This document shows positions 7,787 to 13,810 of a stretch of 13,810 nucleotides of DNA, in pieces. The position numbers were made by a program, and so were the translations under genes. The DNA is from Chloroflexota bacterium (GTDB lineage: Bacteria; Chloroflexota; Limnocylindria; Limnocylindrales; CSP1-4), in the NCBI GenBank assembly GCA_021812735.1, contig JAKAMV010000163.1:1-13810 (forward strand), read 5' to 3'. The notes beneath the pieces were generated by a model. It saw nothing but the letters and a program-made list of their open reading frames with translations. It made no database searches and had not been told where the DNA came from. Each line of letters opens with the position of its first letter. The stretch's first letter is position 1.

Positions 7787-8520
7787 ACGACCGCCTCTAC
7801 CGCTCCAGCACGGACCGGGTCTTCACGGGACTCTGCGGCGGGCTGGCCGAGCATTTCGACATCGATCCGTCCTTTGTCAGGCTGGTCTGGGTCGTGCTCG
7901 ACGTGTTGACGGGGATCTTTCCGCTGCTGATTGCGTACATCTTGATCGCGCTGATCGTGCCGGAGGAACCGCCGATCGGCGCGCCCGGTCCGTGGTCCGC
8001 AAGCGGCCCGTGGGGCGGCTCGGGGACGTGGGCGGGCTGGAACGGTCCGCAGTCGGGTCCCGCGGCCCCGGCCGCATCCGCGACGCCGGGCGGTCCGGCG
8101 GAGCCGGGGGCACCGGACGGGACGCAGGCCGAGGGATCCGGTGCGGAGGCCGTGTCGGCGGGCGCAGGAACCGGGGCACCGGGCGCGGCGGGCGGGGCAA
8201 GTGCGGGGGCCGGAGCGGCGGGGGTCGGAGCGGCGGACGCGTGGGGACCTTGGGGGCCACCTCCCCCGCCAGGCGCGGACTGGCGCGCGGCCCGCGCCTA
8301 CTGGCGAGCTCAGCGTCGGGCGGAACGCGCGTACTGGCGGTCCCAGCGGGCGGGCGGCGACGCAAGCACGGCGGGTCTGATCTTTGGCGCGATCCTGGTG
8401 GTGGTGGGCGGCCTCTTCCTCTTGCGCGAGACCGTGCCTGGCTTCGACGCCGCGCTGTTTTGGCCGGTGGTGCTGATCGTGGTTGGCGCGTTGCTGCTGG
8501 CCGGAGCGTTCCGCCGGTAA
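7783..8520 (+). CDS. PspC-domain membrane protein with a second C-terminal membrane module
   Basis: The 245-residue protein begins with a complete PspC domain (about residues 3-62: LYRSSTDRVFTGLCGGLAEHF, then a hydrophobic helix ending IALIVPEEPP). PspC proteins act in phage-shock/envelope-stress responses at the inner membrane. Then comes a low-complexity linker rich in Gly, Ala and Pro (about 63-165), with WGPWGPPPPPG near its end. An Arg/aromatic amphipathic stretch follows with two RAYWRxQR copies (171-178 and 182-189). The C-terminus (about 196-243) has two hydrophobic helices resembling the LiaF-type DUF5668 membrane module. The ATG overlaps the upstream stop (ATGA), and GGGGG at 7772-7776 lies 6 nt before it. 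No two-component or sigma-factor gene is adjacent in the window. Confidence 0.85.
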   Translation: MNDRLYRSSTDRVFTGLCGGLAEHFDIDPSFVRLVWVVLDVLTGIFPLLIAYILIALIVPEEPPIGAPGPWSASGPWGGSGTWAGWNGPQSGPAAPAASATPGGPAEPGAPDGTQAEGSGAEAVSAGAGTGAPGAAGGASAGAGAAGVGAADAWGPWGPPPPPGADWRAARAYWRAQRRAERAYWRSQRAGGDASTAGLIFGAILVVVGGLFLLRETVPGFDAALFWPVVLIVVGALLLAGAFRR

Positions 8521-8556
8521 GGGCGGAGGAGCCGCCGCGGTCGAGGCACGGGCAGG

Positions 8557-8580
8557 GTCCGGCAGCCGGCGAGGCCGGAC
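8557..8580. terminator. Possible bidirectional terminator hairpin
   Basis: A perfect 7-bp stem (GTCCGGC at 8557-8563 and GCCGGAC at 8574-8580) with a 10-nt loop lies in the 139-nt gap between the convergent PspC and iron alcohol dehydrogenase genes, where a shared terminator is expected. No T-tract follows on either strand, so it is not a canonical intrinsic terminator. A second short stem (TCCGCC/GGCGGA, 8510-8527) spans the PspC stop codon. Confidence 0.35.
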
Positions 8581-8659
8581 GGGTGCGTGCCGCCGCACGC
8601 CGAGGCTCACGCCCGAACCAGAGCTCGACCTGTGTGCCCCGTTTCGCCCGACCGATGGT

Positions 8660-9985
8660 CTACATCGATCGTTCGAGGATCTCCACCAGCTCATCGGGCG
8701 CGAGGCGGATCGGGTTCGCCTGCATGCTGCTCGCTTTCGCCGCGGCGTCCACGAGAGCCGGAATATCGGCCGACCGGATGCCGTACGCGGCCAGACCTGG
8801 CACGTCGAGCGCCGCGACCAGGTCGGTGAGCCAGCTGATCGCATCCGCCGCCGTCGCGGCGGGGCGGCCGGTGACGATGCGGCCGACCTCGTCGTAGCGG
8901 GAGAGGGCGTCGGAACCCGGCGCCCGCTCGCGGAGGGCACGCACGTTCACGGCCACGACCGCTGGCAGCAGCCGCCCGCAGACCGCGCCGTGGGGTGCCG
9001 GAAACGCGCCACCGATCGGGGCGGCGAATCCGTGAGCGGCCCCCAGGCCGGCGTTGGCGAGTGCCAGCCCGCCGAGCAGCGCCGCCAGCGACATCTCCTC
9101 ACGGGCGGACCGCATGGCGGGGTCGGGCGACCACGCCTCGTCTGAAACCGTCGCGCCGGCGCCCGTAGGTGTGTCGGCCGCGGCAGGTGCGTCGCTCGCC
9201 TCGGGCGAATCGGACGCGGCAGGTGAACCGGACGCCGCCGGTGCATCGACAGCGCCGGCGCCGGCCATGGCGACCGTTGCGGCCTCTGCCGCCCCTTCAT
9301 ACGCGCGCCGAAGTGCACGGCTCGCGCGGGCCAGCCCCTCACGGCAGACCGCATCGGTGATCGGCGTCGCCCGCGACGACGTGAACGGCTCGATGAGCTG
9401 GGTCAGCGCGTCCAAGCCGGAGCTTGCCGTGACCGCAGGCGGCAGCGCGTAGGTCAGCTCCGGGTCGACCAGGGCCACGCGCGCCAGCATCAGTGGACTG
9501 CGCAAGCTCACCTTCACGTGATGCTCGGGCGACGCCAGAACGGCGTTGCTCGTCACCTCGCTGCCCGTGCCGGCGGTGGTGGGAATCGCGATCCAGGGCA
9601 CCGACGCCCTCGTGAGCGGCTGGGCTCGCCCGACCACCTCGAGATGGTCGAACAGATCGCCGTCGTTGCCGAGCATCGCAGCGATCGCTTTGGCGGCATC
9701 GATGGCGCTGCCGCCGCCGAACCCGAGGACGACGTCGCAGGCGGCCGCGCGCGCCAGCCCGATCCCGTCGCGGACGAGATCGACGGTCGGCTCACCGCCG
9801 ACGGCGAGGCCGGTGTGCGAAATCCCGGCCGCATCGAGCGCCCGGAACAGGACTCGCGCGCGCTCGGGCGATCGGCCGGTGACGACGAGGGCCCGGGTGC
9901 CGAGCTCTCGCGCGAGCCCGCCGATCTGGGCCAGTGTGCCGGGTCCGAAAAGGATGCGGCTGGCGGTCGCGAATGTGAAACGCAT
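8660..9985 (-). CDS. Iron-type (group III) alcohol dehydrogenase with repeat insertion
   Basis: This 441-residue enzyme belongs to the iron-containing alcohol dehydrogenase family, which oxidises or reduces alcohols/aldehydes with NAD(P). The N-terminal dinucleotide domain has GGGSAID (90-96) and PTTAGTGSE (135-143). Metal ligands by alignment to FucO are D192, H318 and H332; the fourth position, normally His in DALTH, is Q196 (DALTQLIEPF), a variant I recall from some subfamilies. The family is usually about 380-390 residues. Here about 50 extra residues lie at roughly 230-288, including five tandem hexapeptides (APAASG, SPAASD, SPEASD, APAAAD, TPTGAG at about 247-276) rich in Ala, Pro, Ser and Asp. 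The catalytic sequence resumes with MRSAREEMSLAALLGG. The ATG at 9985 begins MRFTFAT, as is usual; only a weak purine-rich GAGCGAG precedes it. The physiological substrate is unknown. Confidence 0.9.
   Translation of the reverse strand: MRFTFATASRILFGPGTLAQIGGLARELGTRALVVTGRSPERARVLFRALDAAGISHTGLAVGGEPTVDLVRDGIGLARAAACDVVLGFGGGSAIDAAKAIAAMLGNDGDLFDHLEVVGRAQPLTRASVPWIAIPTTAGTGSEVTSNAVLASPEHHVKVSLRSPLMLARVALVDPELTYALPPAVTASSGLDALTQLIEPFTSSRATPITDAVCREGLARASRALRRAYEGAAEAATVAMAGAGAVDAPAASGSPAASDSPEASDAPAAADTPTGAGATVSDEAWSPDPAMRSAREEMSLAALLGGLALANAGLGAAHGFAAPIGGAFPAPHGAVCGRLLPAVVAVNVRALRERAPGSDALSRYDEVGRIVTGRPAATAADAISWLTDLVAALDVPGLAAYGIRSADIPALVDAAAKASSMQANPIRLAPDELVEILERSM
9158..9247. repeat. 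Five 18-bp degenerate tandem repeats inside the iron alcohol dehydrogenase gene
   Basis: Units lie at 9158-9175, 9176-9193, 9194-9211, 9212-9229 and 9230-9247. On the plus strand the loose consensus is GGNCGCGGCAGGTGNRTC; the second, fourth and fifth units are the closest to each other and the third is the most diverged. Because the unit is 18 bp the frame is kept, giving five hexapeptides in the protein on the minus strand. Confidence 0.8.
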
Positions 9986-10133
9986 GACTCGCTCGTATGT
10001 CGGTGGCTGAGGGTTGGTCTAGCACATCGGCCCGCGTGGGATCGGGGTGCGGCGCTGCCTCGGCTCGACGGGACACACCATAGAGCGTCGGTGCCGGGGT
10101 GGCTCGGCGTCTCGTGCGGCGGCTGCGTCGCAA

Positions 10134-10154
10134 CGTGACACGCAACCTGTCACG
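10134..10154. promoter_or_regulatory. Perfect inverted repeat, putative operator upstream of the helicase
   Basis: CGTGACA (10134-10140) and TGTCACG (10148-10154) form a perfect 7-bp dyad with a 7-nt spacer (CGCAACC). If the helicase message starts at its ATG, the dyad spans -42 to -22 and covers the -35 region, a usual place for a regulator-binding site. It does not match the LexA boxes I know (B. subtilis type or GAAC-N7-GAAC) or the CRP/FNR spacing. The regulator is unknown. Confidence 0.45.
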
Positions 10155-10163
10155 ACGGTCGGC

Positions 10164-10169
10164 TACAGT
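10164..10169 (+). promoter_or_regulatory. Putative -10 element for a leaderless helicase transcript
   Basis: TACAGT fits TANNNT and ends 6 nt before the ATG at 10176, with no Shine-Dalgarno between them. The geometry is identical to that before the HD gene at 3006. No good -35 is visible; the inverted repeat at 10134-10154 occupies that position instead. Confidence 0.5.
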
Positions 10170-10175
10170 TCAACC

Positions 10176-13100
10176 ATGAAGCGTGCCCAACGGGGACCAG
10201 ATCGCGTCTCCGGCGCCGCAATATGGACGGACCAGGAGCTGGCAGCCCGGCCAGGCGAGGGGCGTACGGCCCGGCCGGGCGAGGCGAGCGCCGTGGCGGC
10301 CGGCCAGACAGGCTCCATCGCGGCACGCCAGGCGGCGACGGGCGCACCGGACGGCGCGCAGCCCCTCGCCTCGGCCGCCGCCCCACACCGTTCCCCGAGC
10401 GTGCCGGAACTCCCGGTCCTCACCGACGAACAGCGGCGCGCAGTCGAATGGGGCGAGGGCCCCCTCATGGTCCTGGCGGGCGCCGGAACCGGCAAGACGA
10501 CCGTCATCGTCGAGCGCGTCGCATGGCTGCTTGGCCGACACGCCCCGGCCGTCGTGCACGAGGGCGACGCCGACGGTCGGACCGAGCCCGCACCCACGGC
10601 CCCCGACCGCGACCCGCTCGAGCCCGAGAACATCCTGGTCCTGACCTACAACGTCCGCGCCGCCGCCGAACTGGTCGAGCGCTTCGAGCGCCGCCTCGGG
10701 CCCGACGTGGCGGGCCGCCTCTGGGTTCAGAACTTCCACAGCCTCGGGCTGCGCATCCTCCGCGACAACGCCGCCGCCGCCAACCTGCCCGATCAGGTCG
10801 AGGTGCTCGACTCGGTCGGCCAGCGCCTCTTCCTCAACGAGCTGCGGGCCGACCTGGATCTCGTCTACCACCAGTTCTACGACCTGCGCGGGCAACTGGG
10901 ACACCTGGCCGATCTCGTCAACCGCGCCCGCGACGAACTCGTGACGCCCGCCGAGTACCGCGCCCATGCCGAGTCACGCCGTGCCGCGTTCGAGGCGCGC
11001 CACGGCCCCGGTTCGTACCTAGCGACCATCGCCGAGCTGCGTGAGCTCGGCGACCTGAAGCCGATCCGCGAGGTCCGCCGCGCCTTGGTGCGCAACGGCG
11101 AGGCGGACGCCGGACGGGCCGCGGACCGGGAGGCGCGACGCGCGGCCGGCGGCAACGGTAGGGCCCTCGCCGCGCGCCAGCTCAGCGCCGAGCAACGCGC
11201 CGTGGCCGAGGGGCTGCGGTCCACGTTCCTGCGCGACGCGGAGGCCCTCGAGGTCCTACGCCTGGAAGAAGAGGCCACCGTCTACGCCGCCTACCTGTCC
11301 GCCCTGCGGGAACGCGCCGCCCTCGACTTCGGCGACCAGATCCTGCGCGCCATCGCGCTGCTCGAGGAGCGGCCCAACATCCTGCGCCGCTACCAGCGCC
11401 AGTTCCGCCACATCCTCGTCGACGAGTTCCAAGACGCGAACGTCGCGCAGATCATGCTGCTGGAGCTGCTGGGCCGCGCGCCGGACCGTCCCGACAACGT
11501 CGTGGTGGTCGGCGACGACGACCAGTCCATCTACCGCTTCCGTGGCGCGAGCTACGCGGCCTTCGAACAGTTCCGCGAGCGCTTTGGACGCCCCCCGGCC
11601 TGGGATCCGACCCGCCCCACGACCCCGGTCGCCGAGACCAGCCTCCTCCTCAACCGTCGCTCGGCCGGCAACATCCTCTCCGCGGCGAGTCGTCTGGTCG
11701 CGCGCAACGAAGGGCGCCTGAAACGCGAGCCCTTGCTGGCGGGCCACCCGCCCGGCGACCCGGTCGAGTTGATCATCGCCGCCGACGAGCAGGACGAGGC
11801 CGAGGCGGTCGTCGACGCCATCCAGCGTGCCTTCCGTGCCCTCCCGGACCGAATCGAACGCGGCGGCACGATCAGAGCTCGGCGCTGGAGCGACGTCGCG
11901 GTCCTGTACCGGAAACATCGGCACCGCGAGGCCATTGCGCGGCGGCTGCGCGCGGCGGACATCCCGTTCACCGTCGTCGGTTCCAACGGCCTCTTCGAGC
12001 ACCCCGACGTGCGCGACGTCGAATCCGCGCTCCGAGCGGCGGTCAACCCCGCCGACTCGGTCAGCGTGACGCGGCTCCTGGCTGCGGCCCCCTGGCACTT
12101 GGACGCGACCGAGATCCTCCACCTGACACGCGCCGCCCAGTTCGACGGAACGAGCGTCTTCGAGATCGTCGCCGATGCCCTGCGCGAGCACGCCCTGCCG
12201 GTCGAAATCGCACCTCCTGCGGATGGCGACGGCAACGGCGCGGTCGACGCCCCTGCGAGCCGTGACGATCCCGCTGCGATCCTCCAGCTGTCGCTCCTGC
12301 CGCCCGAGGCGGCCGGAGCGAGCATCGAGGCCACTCGACACGAGCGGCAGCGCCCGGCCGCCCGTACCCCGCGCTTCCAGCCCGCGCCCCTGCGCAGCAC
12401 CACACGGGCGAAGCTCCAGCTGCTGATGGACTGCGTCGGCGATCTCGCGACCCGCGCGCGCCGTGACGGCCCGTTCACCCTCCTCGAGGATTACCTCGTA
12501 CGCACCAACCTGCTGCACGACCTGATCTCGACCGGCACCCCCGAGGCGCAGCGGTCCGTGCTGGCGCTGGCCCGTTTCATGCGCTTCGTCTCGGATTGGC
12601 AACGCGACCACTCGCGCGAGACCCTCGCCGAGTTCGTGCACTACCTCGATCTGTACCAGGAGGTGGGCGGCGACGTCGACACGGACGCAGGCGTCGCCGA
12701 GATCGACGGCGTCCAACTCATGACCGTCCACCAGGCCAAAGGGCTCGAGTGGGAGATCGTGGTCGTTCCGCGGCTCGTCGACGGCCAGTTCCCCGACGAC
12801 CGCGCCGAGGACCTGGCGATCCCGATCGAGCTGCTGCGCCAGCAACCGCCAACCGATTTCCAAGAGGCCGAAGAGCGGCGCCTCTGCTACGTGGCCATGA
12901 CCCGCGCCCGTCGCCGTCTGGTCCTGGTCACCATCGACGCCGCGGGGTCGCGCGTGCGCCCGAGTCGATTTGTCACCGAGATTGCACCGTGGGCGCACGA
13001 GGCCGAGGCGCCCGGCCGAGGGAGCGTTGGTGCGGTCCCGGAACCGCTTCCCGACGAGCCCGACGAGGAGCCGGACGAGACCCCCGACTGGCCCGAGGAG

Positions 13101-13810
13101 GAGCCGAGCCCGCCCGCCCAGCCTGAGTTCGTCCCGCGGCCGATCCCAGCATGGACGCCCCCAGAGGAGCCCGTCACCGAGCCGTGGACGCAGCCGGCGC
13201 GGGAACCCGAATTCGAACCGGATGAACGTCCGGGGTTCGCGGCCGCCCCCCCAGGCGTAGTCGAATCAGGCGCGCCCAGGTCGCCCGGATCCGACGCCAG
13301 GCCGCTGCGGCGGGTCCGCCGGCCGTCGGCACGCGACGTCGTCGTGGTCCGGCGCCGCCCGGTCGACGAAGAGCTGGCGGCACAGCTCCCCGCAGCGGAA
13401 CCGAACGAGCCCGCCACGGGCGGCCCGCCCGTAGCGGCTAGCACGCGCGCTGCTGATAGCACGCGCGGCACGGATGGCGACACCGGCAATGGTCTGGTGG
13501 CCCTTCGCGGCCCAGCCAGCGAGGACCCGGTGGCGGCCGAAGCCGCCCGCACCACTCGCATCGCGGATGAGCTGACGCGCCGCCTGCCGGTCCCCACCGC
13601 GTTCGAGCGGCGGTTCGCGCTCCGGAGGCGCGCCGTCGAGCTGATCGGGCTGCTCGAGCATGTCGACCCCGCCGATGCCGCGGCCCGGGACGCGTTGATC
13701 GCCGAGCTGATCGCGGTCGCCGCCGACGCCGCACGCGCTGCCGCCGAGCAGCGCGCCCGCGGTCTCGATCCGCTGACCTTGCGCGTGGTCGCCGCCGACT
13801 CTGACAGATC
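10176..13810 (+). CDS. UvrD/PcrA-type superfamily 1 DNA helicase with long terminal extensions (3' end cut)
   Basis: An ATP-dependent 3'-5' DNA helicase of superfamily 1A, as in repair and replication restart; 1211 residues are present before the right edge. The motifs appear in order: Q motif LTDEQRRAV (82-90), Walker A AGAGTGKT (101-108, K107), Ia LVLTYNVRAAAEL, NFHSLGLRIL, Walker B VDEFQD (D416-D420), III GDDDQSIYRFRG (446-457), LLLNRRSAGNI, V MTVHQAKGLEWE (849-860) and VI YVAMTRARRR (905-914). Ahead of the Q motif is an 81-residue Ala/Gly/Arg-rich extension. After motif VI comes a Pro/Glu-rich acidic linker (about 950-1035), an Arg-rich stretch, then a helical segment from about 1125. UvrD and PcrA are usually 650-780 residues, so this is an extended variant; no PD-(D/E)XK nuclease motif is visible before the cut. 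The ATG at 10176 is supported by TACAGT 6 nt upstream, though a later start is possible because the N-terminal extension is not conserved in type. Confidence 0.92.
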   Translation, partial: MKRAQRGPDRVSGAAIWTDQELAARPGEGRTARPGEASAVAAGQTGSIAARQAATGAPDGAQPLASAAAPHRSPSVPELPVLTDEQRRAVEWGEGPLMVLAGAGTGKTTVIVERVAWLLGRHAPAVVHEGDADGRTEPAPTAPDRDPLEPENILVLTYNVRAAAELVERFERRLGPDVAGRLWVQNFHSLGLRILRDNAAAANLPDQVEVLDSVGQRLFLNELRADLDLVYHQFYDLRGQLGHLADLVNRARDELVTPAEYRAHAESRRAAFEARHGPGSYLATIAELRELGDLKPIREVRRALVRNGEADAGRAADREARRAAGGNGRALAARQLSAEQRAVAEGLRSTFLRDAEALEVLRLEEEATVYAAYLSALRERAALDFGDQILRAIALLEERPNILRRYQRQFRHILVDEFQDANVAQIMLLELLGRAPDRPDNVVVVGDDDQSIYRFRGASYAAFEQFRERFGRPPAWDPTRPTTPVAETSLLLNRRSAGNILSAASRLVARNEGRLKREPLLAGHPPGDPVELIIAADEQDEAEAVVDAIQRAFRALPDRIERGGTIRARRWSDVAVLYRKHRHREAIARRLRAADIPFTVVGSNGLFEHPDVRDVESALRAAVNPADSVSVTRLLAAAPWHLDATEILHLTRAAQFDGTSVFEIVADALREHALPVEIAPPADGDGNGAVDAPASRDDPAAILQLSLLPPEAAGASIEATRHERQRPAARTPRFQPAPLRSTTRAKLQLLMDCVGDLATRARRDGPFTLLEDYLVRTNLLHDLISTGTPEAQRSVLALARFMRFVSDWQRDHSRETLAEFVHYLDLYQEVGGDVDTDAGVAEIDGVQLMTVHQAKGLEWEIVVVPRLVDGQFPDDRAEDLAIPIELLRQQPPTDFQEAEERRLCYVAMTRARRRLVLVTIDAAGSRVRPSRFVTEIAPWAHEAEAPGRGSVGAVPEPLPDEPDEEPDETPDWPEEEPSPPAQPEFVPRPIPAWTPPEEPVTEPWTQPAREPEFEPDERPGFAAAPPGVVESGAPRSPGSDARPLRRVRRPSARDVVVVRRRPVDEELAAQLPAAEPNEPATGGPPVAASTRAADSTRGTDGDTGNGLVALRGPASEDPVAAEAARTTRIADELTRRLPVPTAFERRFALRRRAVELIGLLEHVDPADAAARDALIAELIAVAADAARAAAEQRARGLDPLTLRVVAADSDR

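Noticed and set aside
7456..8940. 494-residue open frame on the minus strand
   Set aside because: It is Arg/Pro/Ser-rich, spans the ends of three real genes and an intergenic gap, and has no family features.
9158..9247. 18-bp tandem array as a CRISPR array
   Set aside because: There are no spacers between the units, the units are degenerate, and the frame is kept in a coding sequence.
10134..10154. Inverted repeat as a CRP/FNR or LexA site
   Set aside because: Half-site sequence and spacing fit none of these known consensus patterns, so it is reported only as an unidentified operator candidate.
11256..12998. 580-residue open frame on the minus strand
   Set aside because: It lies opposite the helicase motifs, has no recognisable domain, and its Val/Gly/Asp/Arg-rich composition is what antisense reading of this codon usage gives.

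Overview
This is a very GC-rich (roughly 70 %) bacterial chromosome segment with long antisense shadow frames, tightly packed genes and no visible mobile element, CRISPR array, rRNA or tRNA. The split proton-translocating transhydrogenase (separate alpha-1 and alpha-2 genes), the LiaF/PspC-type membrane pair, the Ala/Pro-rich linkers inside enzymes and several genes that seem to start on leaderless mRNAs fit a high-GC Chloroflexota or actinobacterium-like organism. That placement is inference; no marker gene in the window fixes it.

Layout from left to right. (1) Positions 1-2626, minus strand: the pntAA-pntAB-pntB operon for NAD(P)+ transhydrogenase. Its three genes are joined by a 4-bp overlap and a 4-nt gap, and pntB runs off the left edge. 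(2) Positions 3006-4457, plus strand: an HD-domain phosphohydrolase of the SAMHD1/COG1078 dNTPase type. (3) Positions 4423-6550, minus strand: a class I SAM-dependent methyltransferase, whose 3' end overlaps the HD gene tail to tail by 35 bp, and upstream of it a zinc-dependent medium-chain alcohol dehydrogenase. (4) Positions 6800-8520, plus strand: a two-gene operon with a LiaF-like membrane protein and a PspC-domain membrane protein, overlapping by 4 bp and preceded by a recognisable promoter. (5) Positions 8660-9985, minus strand: an iron-type (group III) alcohol dehydrogenase carrying an unusual low-complexity insertion encoded by 18-bp tandem repeats. (6) Positions 10176 to the right edge, plus strand: a large UvrD/PcrA-type superfamily 1 helicase with disordered N- and C-terminal extensions, preceded by a perfect 7-bp inverted repeat and a -10 element.

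Functionally this is mostly a housekeeping and accessory mixture rather than one pathway: redox balance (transhydrogenase and two unrelated alcohol dehydrogenases), nucleotide pool control (HD dNTPase), envelope stress sensing (LiaF/PspC) and DNA repair (helicase). I see no clearly new multi-gene system. The most interesting details are the initiation signals (TANNNT exactly 6 nt before ATG for two genes that lack a Shine-Dalgarno, against conventional Shine-Dalgarno sites for the others), the palindromic operator candidate before the helicase, the repeat-encoded insertion in the iron alcohol dehydrogenase, the PspC protein with an added second membrane module, and the convergent gene overlap.
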